This document shows positions 26,801-38,265 of a DNA stretch of 64,000 nucleotides, in pieces. The translations under genes and the position numbers were made by a program. The DNA is taken from assembly GCF_043641665.1 (NCBI RefSeq), contig NC_092196.1, positions 186,001-250,000 on the forward strand. The letters run 5' to 3'. This DNA comes from Enoplosus armatus (lineage: Eukaryota; Chordata; Actinopteri; Centrarchiformes; Enoplosidae). A model generated the notes under the pieces. It did not search any database. It was given only the letters and a program-made list of their open reading frames with translations, and was not told the DNA's origin. Every line of letters begins with the position of its first letter. Position 1 is the first letter of the stretch.

Positions 26801-29800
26801 ATTCTGTCGACATTCTATAATTCTGATGACATTCTAGAATTCTGAGGTCATTTTAGAATTCTGTCGTCATTCTAGAATTCTGAGGTCATTCTAGAATTCT
26901 GCGAACATTCTAGAATTCTGATATTGTTCTAGAATTCTTTCGACATTCCAGAATTCTGATGTTCTAGATTTCTGAGGTCATTCTAGAATTCTGATGACAT
27001 TCTAGAATTCTGAGGTCATTTTAGAATTCTTTCGACATTCCAGAATTCTGATGTTGTTCTAGAATTCTGAGGTCATTCTAGAATTCTGATGTCATTCTAG
27101 AATTCTTTCGACATTCCAGAATTCTGATGTTCTAGAATTCTGATGTCATTCTAGAATTCTATCGACATTCCAGAATTCTATCGACATTCCAGAATTCTGA
27201 TATTGTTCTAGAATTCTGATGTCTTACTAGAATTCTGATGTCATTTTAGAATTTTGATGACATTCTAGAATTCTGAGGTCATTCTAGAATTCTGTCAACA
27301 TTCAAGAATTCTGACGCTGTTCTAGAATTCTGATGTTATTCTAGAATTCTGATGTCATTCTAGAATTCTGAGGTCATTCTAGAATTCTGATGTCATTCTA
27401 GAATTCTGAGGTCATTCTAGAATTGTGATGTAATTCTAGAATTCTCTCGACATTCCACAATTCTGACGATGTTCTAGAATTCTGATGTCATTCTACTATT
27501 CTGACGTCCTAGAATTAAGATGTCATTCTATAATTCTGACGTTCTAGAATTATGAGGTCATTCTAGAATTCTGCGAACATTCTAGAATTCTGATATTGTT
27601 CTAGAATTCTTTCGACATTCCAGAATTCTGATGTTCTAGATTTCTGAGGTCATTTTAGAATTCTTTCGACATTCCAGAATTCTGATGTTGTTCTAGAATT
27701 CTGATGACATTCTAGAATTCTGAGGTCATTTTAGAATTCTGTCCACATTCTAGAATTCTGAGGTCATTCTAGAATTCTTATGTCATTCTGGAATTCTGAG
27801 GTCATTTTAGAATTCTGTCGACAATCTAGAATTTTCTCAACATTCTAGAATTCTGATGTCATTCTAGAATTCTGATGTCATTCTAGAATTCTTTCGACAT
27901 TCCAGAATTCAGATGTTGTTCAAGAATTCTGAGGTCATTCTAGAATTCTGATGTCATTTTAGAATTCTGTAGACATTCTATAATTCTGATGACATTCTAG
28001 AATTCTGAGGTCATTTTAGAATTCTGTCGTCATTCTAGAATTCTGAGGTCATTCTAGAATTCTGTCAACATTCTACAATTCTGATATCATTCTAGAATTC
28101 TATCGACATTCCAGAATTCTATCGACATTCCAGAATTCTATCGACATTCCAGAATTCTGATGTTGTTCTAGAATTCTGAGGTCATTCTAGAATTCTTATG
28201 TCATTCTAGAATTCTGTCGACATTCTAGAATTCTGAGATCATTCTAGAATTCTGATGTCATTCTAGAATTCTGAGGTCATTCTAGAATTCTGATGTCAGT
28301 CTAGAATTATGATGACATTCTAGAATTATGATGCTGTTCTACATTTCTGATGTCACTCTAGAATTTTTTCGAGATTCTACAATTCCGTCGACATTCTACA
28401 ACTCTGAAGTCATTCTAGAATTCTGTCAACATTCTAGAATTCTGATGTCATTCTACAACTCTGATGTCAGCCTAAAATTCTGTCAAGATTCTATAATTCT
28501 GACGCTGTTCTAAAATTCTGTCAACATTCTAGGATTCTGACTCTGTTCTACACTCTGATGTCTTTCTAGATATCTGTCAACATTCTAGAATTATGACGCT
28601 GTTCCAGAATTCTGATGTCATTCTAGAATTCTGATGTAATTCTAGAATTCTCTCGACATTCCAGAATTCTGACAATGTTCAAGAATTCTGATGTCATTCT
28701 ACAATTCTGTCAACATTCTGCAATTCTGATGTCATTCTAGAATTCTATCGACATTCCAGAATTCTATCGACATTCCAGATTTCTGATGTTGTTCTAGAAT
28801 TCTGATGACATTCCAGAATTCTGAGGTCATTTTAGAATTCTGTCGACATTCTAGAATACTGATGACATTCTAGAATTCTGTCAACATTCTACAATTCTTA
28901 TGTCAATCTAGAATCCTATCGACATTCCAGAATTCTATCGACATTCTAGAATTCTGATGTTGTTCTAGAATTCTGAGGTCATTCTAGAATTCTTATGTCA
29001 TTCTAGAATTCTGTCGACATTCTAGAATTCTGATGTCATTCTAGAATTCTGTCAACATTTTAGAATTCTGACGCTGTTCTAGAATTCTGATGTCATTCTA
29101 GAATTATGTCGACATTCTAGAATTTTGGCTTCGTTCTAGAATTCTGATGTCATTCTAGAATTCTTTCGACATTCCAGAATTCTGATGTTGTTCTAGAATT
29201 CTGATGTCATTCTAGAATTCTGATGACATTCTAGAATTCTGAGGTCATTTTAGAATTCTGTCGACATTCTAGAATACTGATGACATTCTAGAATTCTGTC
29301 AACATTCTACAATTCTGATGTCATTCTAGAATCCTATCGACATTCCAGAATTCTATCGACATTCTAGAATTCTGATGTTGTTCTAGAAGTCTGAGGTCAT
29401 TCTAGAATTCTTATGTCATTCTAGAATTCTGTCGACATTCTAGAATTCTGAGGTCATTCTAGAATTCTGTCAACATTCTAGAATTCTGACGCTGTTCTAG
29501 AATTCTGATGTCATTCTAGAATTATGTCAACATTCTAGAATTTTGGCTTTGTTCTAGAATTCTTATGTCATTCTAGAATTCTTTCGACATTCCAGAATTC
29601 TGATGTTGTTCTAGAATTCTTTCGACATTCCAGAATTCTGATGTTGTTCAAGAATTCTGATGACATTCTAGAATTCTGAGGTCATTTTAGAATTTTGTCG
29701 ACATTCTAGAACTCTGATGACATTCTAGAGTTCTGTCAACATTCTAAAATTCTGATGTCATTCTAGAATTCTATCGACATTCCAGAATTCTATCGACATT

Positions 29801-29848
29801 CCAGAATTCTGATGTTGTTCTAGAATTCTTATGTCATTCTAGAATTAC

Positions 29849-30148
29849 ATCGGAATTCTAGAATGATCTCAGAATTCTAGAATGTCGACAGAATTCTAGA
29901 ATGACATAAGAATTCTAGAATGACCTCAGAATTCTAGAATGACATCAGAATTCTAGAACAAAGTCAAAATTCTAGAATGTCGATATAATTCTAGAATAAC
30001 ATCAGAATTCTAGAATAACATCAGAATTCTGGAATGTCGAAAGAATTCTAGAATGACATCAGAATTCTAGAACAGCTTCAGAATTCTAGAATGTTGACAG
30101 AATTCTGGAATGACGTCAGAATTCTAGAATGTCGACAGAATTCTAGAA
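29849..30148 (-). repeat. 19-bp satellite array, inverted part 1
   Basis: At about 29,849 the array switches strand: TTCTAGAATT is followed by ACATCGGAATTC and all later units read GAATTCTAGAATGACATCA-like. This inverted block is about 16 units long, up to the 5' end of the Rex1-like LINE. Confidence 0.95.
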
Positions 30149-31587
30149 TACCACCACAGCTGCCCCCCACAGTGCCCCCCACTCCTCCAGCATCGACACC
30201 TCTGTCTGTCCTTGAAAGAGATGTGAACAGACTCTTCAAGAGACAAAACCCGCGTAAAGCTGCTGGACCAGACTCCATCTCCCCATCCTGCCTGAAGCGC
30301 TGCGCCGATCAGCTGTCTCCGGTGTTCACGGACATCTTCAACACCTCACTGGAGACATGCCACGTGCCAGCCTGCTTCAAGGCCTCCACCATCATCCCCG
30401 TCCCCAAAAAACCAGGGCCCACAGGATTAAATGACTACAGACCCGTCGCCCTGACCTCTGTGGTCATGAAATCATTTGAACGCCTGGTCCTGTCCCACCT
30501 CAAATCCATCACAGACTCTCTGCTGGACCCCCTGCAGTTCGCCTACAGAGCCAACAGGTCTGTAGACGACGCCGTCAACCTGGCTCTACACTTCATCCTC
30601 CAGCACCTGGACTCCGCAGGATCCTATGCCAGGATCCTGTTTGTGGACTTCAGCTCTGCCTTCAACACCATCGTCCCGGCTCTTCTTCAGGACAAGCTCT
30701 CCCAGCTCAACGTGCCTGACCCCACCTGCAGGTGGATCACAGATTTCCTGTCTGACAGGAAGCAGCACGTGAAGCTGGGGAAACACGTCTCAGACTCGCG
30801 GACGATCAGCACCGGCTCCCCTCAAGGCTGCGTTCTTTCTCCACTACTCTTCTCCCTGTACACCAACAGCTGCACCTCCAGTCACCAGTCCGTCAAGCTC
30901 CTGAAGTTCGCGGACGACACCACCCTCATCGGACTCATCTCTGGAGAGGATGAGTCTGCCTACAGGTGGGAGATTGACCACCTGGTGACCTGGTGCAACA
31001 GCAACAACCTGGAGCTTAACGCTTCAAAGACAGTGGAGATGGTTGTTGACTTTAGGAAGAGCGCAGCCCCATCCGCCCCCATCACCCTGTGTGACTCTCC
31101 AGTGGACACTGTGGAGTCCTTCCGTTTCCTGGGCTCCATCATCAGCCAGGACCTCCGGTGGGAGCTGAACATCAGCTCCGTCATCAAGAAAGCCCAACAG
31201 AGGATGTACTTCCTGAGGCAGCTGAGGAAGTTTAACCTGCCACAAAAAATGCTGGTTCACTTCTACACTGCCATCATAGAGTCCATCCTCACCTCCTCCA
31301 TCACCGTCTGGTACGCTGCTGCCTCCACCAAGGACAGACGCAGACTGCAGCGTATCATCCGCTCTGCAGAGAGGGTGATCGGCTGCAACCTCCCATCTCT
31401 TCAGGACCTGTACTCCTCCAGGACCCTGAGGAGAGCCAGGAAGATCGCTGCTGACCCCTCCCACCCCGGACACCATCTGTTCGACCCCCTCCCCTCTGGC
31501 AGGAGGCTGCGGTCCATCAGGACCAAAACCTCCCGCCACAAAAACAGTTTCTTCCCCTCTGCAGTCAACCTGACAAACTCTCACTGA
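30091..31587 (+). CDS. Reverse transcriptase ORF of Rex1-like LINE (N-terminus from satellite)
   Basis: 498 codons. Residues 1-20 or so are translated satellite; LINE-derived sequence starts near PPQLPPTVPP. Reverse transcriptase landmarks in order: RKAAGPDSISP, then YRPVALTSV, motif A FVDFSSAFNTI (about residue 184), TGSPQGCVLSPLLF (about 241), and the catalytic box KFADDTTL with FADD at 273-276. A typical LINE carboxy-terminal part follows, with LRRARKIAADPSHPGH. The catalytic aspartates are present and there is no internal stop, but the endonuclease domain is absent, so the copy should not retrotranspose on its own. The stop is TGA at 31,585. The ATG at 30,091 lies in satellite and is probably never used. 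Confidence 0.9.
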   Translation: MLTEFWNDVRILECRQNSRIPPQLPPTVPPTPPASTPLSVLERDVNRLFKRQNPRKAAGPDSISPSCLKRCADQLSPVFTDIFNTSLETCHVPACFKASTIIPVPKKPGPTGLNDYRPVALTSVVMKSFERLVLSHLKSITDSLLDPLQFAYRANRSVDDAVNLALHFILQHLDSAGSYARILFVDFSSAFNTIVPALLQDKLSQLNVPDPTCRWITDFLSDRKQHVKLGKHVSDSRTISTGSPQGCVLSPLLFSLYTNSCTSSHQSVKLLKFADDTTLIGLISGEDESAYRWEIDHLVTWCNSNNLELNASKTVEMVVDFRKSAAPSAPITLCDSPVDTVESFRFLGSIISQDLRWELNISSVIKKAQQRMYFLRQLRKFNLPQKMLVHFYTAIIESILTSSITVWYAAASTKDRRRLQRIIRSAERVIGCNLPSLQDLYSSRTLRRARKIAADPSHPGHHLFDPLPSGRRLRSIRTKTSRHKNSFFPSAVNLTNSH

Positions 31588-31894
31588 CACCCCCCCGAAC
31601 ACTACCACAAGCTATACGTTATATTAACGTACATCACCCCTGTCCCCACTGCGTTACATTAACGCACCCACCCCCTACTGGACACTTTATCTGGACACTT
31701 TACTTTATTCTGGTCACTGCACTGTTGTTATTTATCTTATCTTATCTTATTTTTATTTTTATTCTTATTGTTATTTTAGCTTTTATGTTCTACTTATTTG
31801 TTATCAAAACAATAGCACCTTCAGACCACAGCAAATTCCTTGTAATGTATGTTACTTGGCAATAAACAGTTTCTCATTCTGATTCTGATTCTGA
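30149..31894 (+). mobile_element. Rex1-like LINE, 5'-truncated, inserted in the satellite
   Basis: Non-LTR retrotransposon copy with a long open reverse transcriptase reading frame, a 3' untranslated region ending in AATAAACAG, and a short repeated tail (ATTCTG units) that merges into the satellite at about 31,895. The apurinic endonuclease half is missing, as expected for a 5'-truncated insertion. Flanking satellite reads CTAGAAT on the left and GAATGACAT on the right, so a 4-bp target duplication (GAAT) is possible but cannot be separated from the tail. Family assignment to the Rex1/CR1 side of LINEs rests on the protein pattern and tail and is less certain than its LINE identity. Confidence 0.9.
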
Positions 31895-34800
31895 ATGACA
31901 TAAGAATTCTAGAATGTTGACAGAATTGTAGAATGTCATCAGAATTCTAGAATGTCGACAGAATCCTAAAATGACCTCAGAATTCAAGAATGTCATCAGA
32001 ATTCTAGAACAACATCAGAATTCTAGAATGTCATCAGAATTCGAGACTGACATCAGAATTCTAGAATGACCTCAGAATTCTAGAACAACATCAGAATTCT
32101 GGAATGTCGAAAGAATTCTAGAATGACATCAGAATTCTAGAATGTTGACAAAATTCTAGAATGTCGAAAGAATTCTAAAATGACCTCAGAATTCTAGAAT
32201 GTCATCAGAATTCTAGAATGACATCAGAATTCTCGAATGACTTCAGAATTCTAGAACAACATCAGAATTCTGGAATGTCGAAAGAATTCTAGAATGACAT
32301 CAGAATTCTGGAACAAAGTTAAAATTCTAGAATGTCAACATAATTCTGGAATGACATCAGAATTCTAGAACAGCGTCAGAATTCTAGAATGTTGACAGAA
32401 TTCTAGAATGACCTCAGAATTCTAGAATGTCATCAGAATTCTAGAATGACATTAGAATTCTAGAATGACCTCAGAATTCTAGAATGTTGACAAAATTCTA
32501 GAATGTCGACAGAATTCTAAAATGACCTCAGAATTCCAGAATTCTAGAATGACCTCAGAATTCGAGAACAAAATCAGAATTCTGGAATGTCGATAGAATT
32601 CTAAAATGACCTCAGAATTCTAGAATGTCATCAGATTTCTAGAATGACCTCAGAATTCTAGAACAACATCGGAATTCTGGAATGTCGTAAGAATTCTAGA
32701 ATGACATCAGAATTCTAGAACAAAGCAAAAAATTCTAGAATGTCATCAGAATTCTAGAATGACATAAGAATTCTATACTGACCTCAGAATTCTAGAATGT
32801 TGACAAAATTCTAGAATGTCGATAGAATTCTAGAATGACATCAGAATTGCAGAATGTTGACAGAATTCTAGAATGTCTTCAGAATTCTAGAATGTTGACA
32901 GAATTCTAAAATGACCTCAGAATTCTAGAACGTCATCAGAATTCTAGAACAACATCAGAATTCTGGAATGTCGATAGAATTTTGGAATGTCGATAGAATT
33001 CTAGAATGACATCTGAATTGTAGAATGTTGACACAATTCTAGCATGTCATCAGAATTCTAGAATGTCATCAGAATTCTAAAATGACATCAGAATTCAAGA
33101 ACATCAGAATTCTGGAATGTCGAAAGAATTCTAGAATGACATTAGAATTCCAGAACAAAGCCAAAATTCTAGTATGTCGACATAATTCTAGAATGACAAC
33201 AGAATTCTAGAATGTCGACAGAATTCTAAAATGACATAAGAATTCTAACACAACATCAGAATTCCGGAATGTCGATAGAATTCTAGAATGTTGACAAAAT
33301 TATAGAATGTCATCAGAATTCTAGAATGTCATCAGAATTCTAAAATGACATCAGAATTATAGAATGACATCAGAATTATAGAATGAAATCAGAATTCTAA
33401 AAGATAAGAATTCTGGAATGTCGAAAGAATTCTAGAATGACATCAGAATTCTAGAACAGCGTCAGAATTCTAGAATTTTGACAGAAATCGAGAATGACCT
33501 CAGAATTCTAGAATGTCGACAGAATTCTAGAATGACATAAGAATTCTAGAATAACCACAGAATTCGAGAACAACATCGGAATTCTGGAATGTCGATAGAA
33601 TTCTGGAATGTCGATAGAATTCTAGTATGACATCAGAATTTTAGAATGTTGACAGAACTCTAGAATTTCATCAGAATTCGGGAATGTCCACAAAATTCTA
33701 AAATGACCTCAGAATTCTAGAATGTCATCAGAATTCGAGACTGACATCAGAATTCTAGAATGACCTCAGAATTCTCGAACAACATCAGAATTCTGGAATG
33801 TCGAAAGAATTCTAGAATGACATCAGACTTCTAGAACAAAGCCAAAATTCTAGAATGTCGACATAATTCTAGAATGACATCAGAATTCTAGAACAGCGTC
33901 AGAATTCTAGAATGTCGACAGAATTCTAGAATGACATAAGAATTCTGGAACAACATCAGAATTCTGGAATGTCGATAGAATTCTAGAATGACATCAGAAT
34001 TGTAGAATGTTGACAGAATTCTAGAATGTCATCAGAATTCTAGAATGTCGACAGAATTCTAAAATGACCTCAGAATTTTAGAACGTCATCAGAATTCTAG
34101 AACAACATCAGAATTCTGGAATGTCGATAGAATTCTAGAATGACATCAGAATTGTAGAATGCTGACAGAATTGTAGAATTTCATCAGAATTCTAGAATGT
34201 CATCAGAATTCTAATATGACCTCAGAATTCTAGAATGTCATCAGAATTCTAGAATGACCTCAGAATTCTAGAACAATATCAGAATTCGAGAATGACCTCA
34301 GAATTCTAGAACAATATCAGAATTCTGGAATGTCAAAAGAATTCTAGAATGACATCAGACTTCTAGAACAAAGCCAAAATTCTAGAATGTCGACATAATT
34401 CTGGAATGACATCAGAATTCTAGAATGTCATCAGAATTCTGGAATGTCGATAGAATTCTGGAATTTCGATAGAATTCTAGAATGACATCAGAATTGTAGA
34501 ATGTTGACAGAATTGTAGAATGTCATCAGAATTCTAGAATGTCGACAGAATCCTAAAATGACCTCAGAATTCTAGAATGTCATCAGAATTCTAGATTGAC
34601 CTCAGAATTCTAGAATGTTGAGAAAATTCTAGAATGTCAACAGAATTATAAAATGACCTCAGAATTCTAGAATGTCATCAGAATTCTAGAATGACATCAG
34701 AATTCTGGAATGTCGATAGAATTCTGGAATGTCGATAGAATTCTAGAATGACATCAGAATTGTAGAATGTTGACAGAATTGTAGAACAGCGTCATAATTC

Positions 34801-36003
34801 TAGAATGTTGACAGATATCTAGAATGACATCAGAGTGTCGAACAGAGTCAGAATCCTAGAATGACATCCGAATTCTAGGACAGCGTTAGAATCCTAAAAC
34901 AGCGTCAGAATTCTAGAATGACCTCAGAATTCTAGAATGTCATCAGAATTCTAAAATGACATCAGAATTCTAGAACAACATCAGAATTCTGGTTTGTCGA
35001 AAGAATTCTAGAATGACATCAGAATTCTGGAACAAAGTCAAAATTCTAGAATGTCAACATAAGTCTAGAATGACATCAGAATTCAAGAACAGCGTCAGAA
35101 TTTTAGAATGTTGACAGAATTCTAGAATGACCTCAGAATTCTAGAATGTCATCAGAATTCGAGAATGACATAAGAATTCTAGAATGACCTCAGAATTCTA
35201 GAATCTTGACAAAATTCTAGAATGTTGACAGAATTCTAAAATGACCTCAGAATTCTAGAACAAAATCAGAATTCTGGAATGTCGATAGAATTCTAAAATG
35301 ACCTCAGGATTCTAGAATGTCATCAGAATTCAAGAATGTTGACAAAATTCCAGAATGTCATCAGAATTCTAGAATGACCTCAGAATTCTAGAACAAAATC
35401 AGAATTCTGGAATGTCGATAGAATTCTAAAATGACCTCAGAATTCTAGAATGTCATCAGAATTCAAGAATGACCTCAGAATTCTAGAACAACATCAGAAT
35501 TCCAGAATGTCATCAGAATACTAGAATGACCTCAGAATTCTAGAACAAAGCCAAAATTCTAGAATATCATCAGAATTCTTGAATGACCTCAGAATTCTAG
35601 AACAACATCAGAATTCTGGAATGTCGATAGAATTCTAGAACAACATCAGAATTTTAGAATGTTGACAGAACTCTAGAATGTCATCAGAATTCTAGAATGT
35701 CGACAAAATTCTAAAATGACCTCAGAATTCTAGAATGTCATCAGAATTCTAGAACAACATCAGAATTCTAGAATGTCATCAGAATTCTAGAACAACATCA
35801 GAATTCTGGAATGTCGATAGAATTCTAAAATGACCTCAGAATTCTAGAATGTCATCAGAATTCTAGAATGACATCAGAATTCTAGAACAACATCAGAATT
35901 CTGGAATGTCGAAAGAATTCTAGAATGTCGACAGAATTCTAGAATGACATCAGAATTGTAGAATGTTGACAGAATTCTGGAATGTCATCAGAATTCTAGA
36001 TTT
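31895..36003 (-). repeat. 19-bp satellite array, inverted part 2
   Basis: About 216 monomers in reverse orientation between the two LINEs. Its last 1.29 kb (from 34,718) is the mirror of the window's first satellite stretch. No other features are visible. Confidence 0.96.
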
Positions 36004-36493
36004 AATCTAGAAATTACTAAAACTATCTCTTCATCTAAGCCATCAACTTGTCTCTTAGACCCCATCCCAACCTGGCTGCTCAAAGAGGTTTTACCTTTAG
36101 TCAGCACTTCTTTACTAGACATGATCAATCTGTCCTTATTAACAGGCTACGTACCACAGTCCTTTAAAGTAGCTGTAATTAAACCTCTTCTTAAAAAGAC
36201 CACTCTTGATCCAGAGGTTTTAGCCAACTATAGACCTATATCTAACCTCCCCTTTCTCTCCAAGATTCTTGAGAAAGCAGTCGCCAACCAGCTGTGTGAC
36301 TTTCTACATGACAATAGGTTGCTTGAGGACTTTCAGTCAGGTTTCAGAGCTCATCATAGCACAGAGACGGCACTGGTGAAAGTTACAAATGACCTTCTCA
36401 CTGCATCAGACAAAGGACTTGTCTCTATACTTGTTTTGTTAGATCTTAGTGCTGCATTCGACACCATTGACCATCATATCCTATTACAGAGAC
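34718..36493. repeat. Right arm of perfect inverted duplication
   Basis: Reverse complement of 1-1,776. It comprises about 1.29 kb of satellite and the first 490 bp of the L2 insertion. The similarity must extend further into the L2 if the left copy continues outside the window. Confidence 0.93.
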
Positions 36494-37590
36494 TGGAACA
36501 TTTAATTGGCATCAAAGGAACCGCACTAAGCTGGTTTAAGTCGTATTTATCAGATCGATCTCAGTTTGTACATGTTAACGATGAATCCTCCATGTACGCC
36601 AAAGTCAGTCATGGAGTTCCACAAGGTTCTGTGCTTGGACCAATACTATTCACCTTATATATGCTTCCTTTAGGGGATATTATTAGAAAACACTCCATAC
36701 ATTTTCATTGCTATGCGGATGATACCCAGCTATATTTATCGATCAAGCCAGAAGAACCTCATCAGTTAGCCAAGCTTCAAGCATGCCTTAAGGACATAAA
36801 GACCTGGATGACCTGTAATTATCTGATGTTGAACTCAGACAAGACAGAAGTTATTGTTCTTGGCCCTGAACACCTCAGAAATACAGTATCTAAGGATATT
36901 GTTACCCTAGATGGCATTGCCCTGGCCTCCAGCGCCACCGTGAGGAATCTCGGAGTTGTCTTTGATCAGGACATGTCCTTTAACTCCCACGTAAAACAAA
37001 CTTCACGGACTGCCTTCTTTCACCTCCGTAACATTGCAAAAATCAGGAAGATCCTGTCTCAAACAGATGCAGAAAAATTAGTCCATGCATTTGTCACGTC
37101 TAGGCTGGATTATTGCAATTCCTTATTATCAGGCTGTCCCAATAAGTCCCTGAGGACTCTCCAGCTGATCCAGAATGCTGCAGCACGTGTACTGACAGGA
37201 ACCAGGAAAAGAGATCATATTTCTCCTGTATTAGCTTCTCTGCACTGGCTCCCTGTAAAATCTAGAATAGAGTTTAAACTCCTTCTCCTCACCTACAAAG
37301 CTCTTACTGGTCAGGCACCATCATATCTTAAAGAGCTCATAGTACCCTATTACCCTACTAGAGCACTCCGCTCCCAGAATGCAGGGCTGCTTGTGGTTCC
37401 TAGAGTCTCCAAAAACAGAACAGGAGCCAGAGCCTTCAGCTATCAAGCTCCTCTCCTGTGGAATCAGCTCCCAGTTTGGGTCCGGGAGGCAGACACACTC
37501 TCTACTTTTAAGAGTAGGCTTAAAACTTTGCTTATAGTTAAGGGCTGGCTCAGGCCTGCCTGGACCAGCCCCCTAGTTATGCTGCTATAG
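36004..37590 (+). CDS. L2-type reverse transcriptase, 5'-truncated ORF
   Basis: Open from the truncation point to TAG at 37,588. The first ATG is at 36,121 and gives 489 codons, but the upstream 39 codons are also LINE sequence, so that ATG is internal to the original protein. Counting from 36,121: [18 protein letters not shown] near residue 34, motif [14 protein letters not shown] (107-119), [13 protein letters not shown] (165-177) and the catalytic box [10 protein letters not shown] (198-207). The carboxy-terminal LINE region includes [14 protein letters not shown]. The catalytic residues are intact and there are no internal stops, so this is a young copy. The endonuclease domain is missing, so it is not autonomous. 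Confidence 0.92.
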   Translation, partial: NLEITKTISSSKPSTCLLDPIPTWLLKEVLPLVSTSLLDMINLSLLTGYVPQSFKVAVIKPLLKKTTLDPEVLANYRPISNLPFLSKILEKAVANQLCDFLHDNRLLEDFQSGFRAHHSTETALVKVTNDLLTASDKGLVSILVLLDLSAAFDTIDHHILLQRLEHLIGIKGTALSWFKSYLSDRSQFVHVNDESSMYAKVSHGVPQGSVLGPILFTLYMLPLGDIIRKHSIHFHCYADDTQLYLSIKPEEPHQLAKLQACLKDIKTWMTCNYLMLNSDKTEVIVLGPEHLRNTVSKDIVTLDGIALASSATVRNLGVVFDQDMSFNSHVKQTSRTAFFHLRNIAKIRKILSQTDAEKLVHAFVTSRLDYCNSLLSGCPNKSLRTLQLIQNAAARVLTGTRKRDHISPVLASLHWLPVKSRIEFKLLLLTYKALTGQAPSYLKELIVPYYPTRALRSQNAGLLVVPRVSKNRTGARAFSYQAPLLWNQLPVWVREADTLSTFKSRLKTLLIVKGWLRPAWTSPLVMLL

Positions 37591-37910
37591 GCCTACACTG
37601 CTGGGGGACTTCCCATGATGCACTGAGCTTTCCTCCTCTCCCTCCTCATCTTTGCACATTCATCACAGTCCAATGCATGTTACTAACTTTATTTCTTCCC
37701 CGGAGTTTCTTTGTGCTTTGTCGACTCGTAGGTCGCTGTGGATCGTGGTCCTGGTACGCCTGGGTGCTGCTGCCGCCATGGGCCTGCCTGACTCTCATCT
37801 CTACAGTTATTATGTTTAGTCGTAGTTCTGTTACTATTAAAGCTCCTATTATTAATCTAAGCTAATATTACAGCTACTTCTACTGTTAGTGCTGCCATAC
37901 ATCTTTGCCT

Positions 37911-37969
37911 ACCTGTCTGTCTGTCTGTCTGTCTATCTGTGTCTCTACGTCTATCTCTCTGTCTCTGTT

Positions 37970-38001
<32 letters not shown>

Positions 38002-38003
38002 AA
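37911..38003 (+). repeat. CTGT/CT microsatellite
   Basis: Pyrimidine-rich simple repeat (CTGT units grading into CT units) inside the L2 3' untranslated region. Open frames across it are low-complexity artefacts. Confidence 0.9.
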
Positions 38004-38265
38004 ACCCAACCGGTCAAAGCAGATGACCGCCCACCTAGAGTCTGGTTCTGCTCGAGTTTTCTGCCTCTTAAAAGGAAGTTTTTCCTTGCCACTGTCGCCA
38101 AAGTGCTTGCTCATGGTGGGAACTGTTGGGTCTCTGTAATAACATTATAAAGAGTCGGTCTAGACCTGCTCTATTTTGTAAAGTGTCATGAGATGACTTT
38201 TGTTGTGATTTGGCACGATATAAATAAAATTGAATTGAATTGAATTGAATTGAAATTGAATTGAA

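Larger units (their letters stand above)
498..29848 (+). repeat. 19-bp satellite array, forward orientation
   Basis: Tandem array of a 19-bp unit, typified by GAATTCTGATGTCATTCTA, about 1,500 units judged by length. Each unit has a nearly constant 13-bp part (ATTCTAGAATTCT) and a variable hexamer such as GATGTC, GATGAC, GAGGTC, GTCGAC, GTCAAC, ATCGAC, TTCGAC, GATGTT or GACGCT. Short 16-bp units (GATG directly joined to TTCTAGAATTCT) recur. Most units carry overlapping XbaI and EcoRI sites. The array has no coding capacity: TAG and TGA recur in the unit, and the few 60-codon open stretches are chance gaps. Longer-period duplications are listed separately. Confidence 0.97.
36004..38265 (+). mobile_element. 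L2-like LINE, 5'-truncated, inserted in the satellite
   Basis: The element starts abruptly in the coding region (codons for [12 protein letters not shown]) and ends with an L2-type tail: TTTGGCACGATATAAATAAA followed by ATTGA repeats ending at about 38,265. A CTGT/CT microsatellite lies in the 3' untranslated region. Satellite borders both sides in the same orientation. The same 5' border recurs in inverted form at 497. Confidence 0.93.

Noticed and set aside
30091..30148. Fusion gene between satellite and LINE
   Set aside because: The ATG in satellite is merely in frame with the truncated LINE. No promoter or selection is evident.
31024..31608. Long minus-strand open frames opposite the Rex1-like reverse transcriptase
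   Set aside because: Shadow frames of a GC-rich coding strand. The plus strand carries all reverse transcriptase motifs.
37857..38150. Open frames over the CT microsatellite
   Set aside because: Low-complexity translation of a simple repeat in the L2 3' untranslated region.
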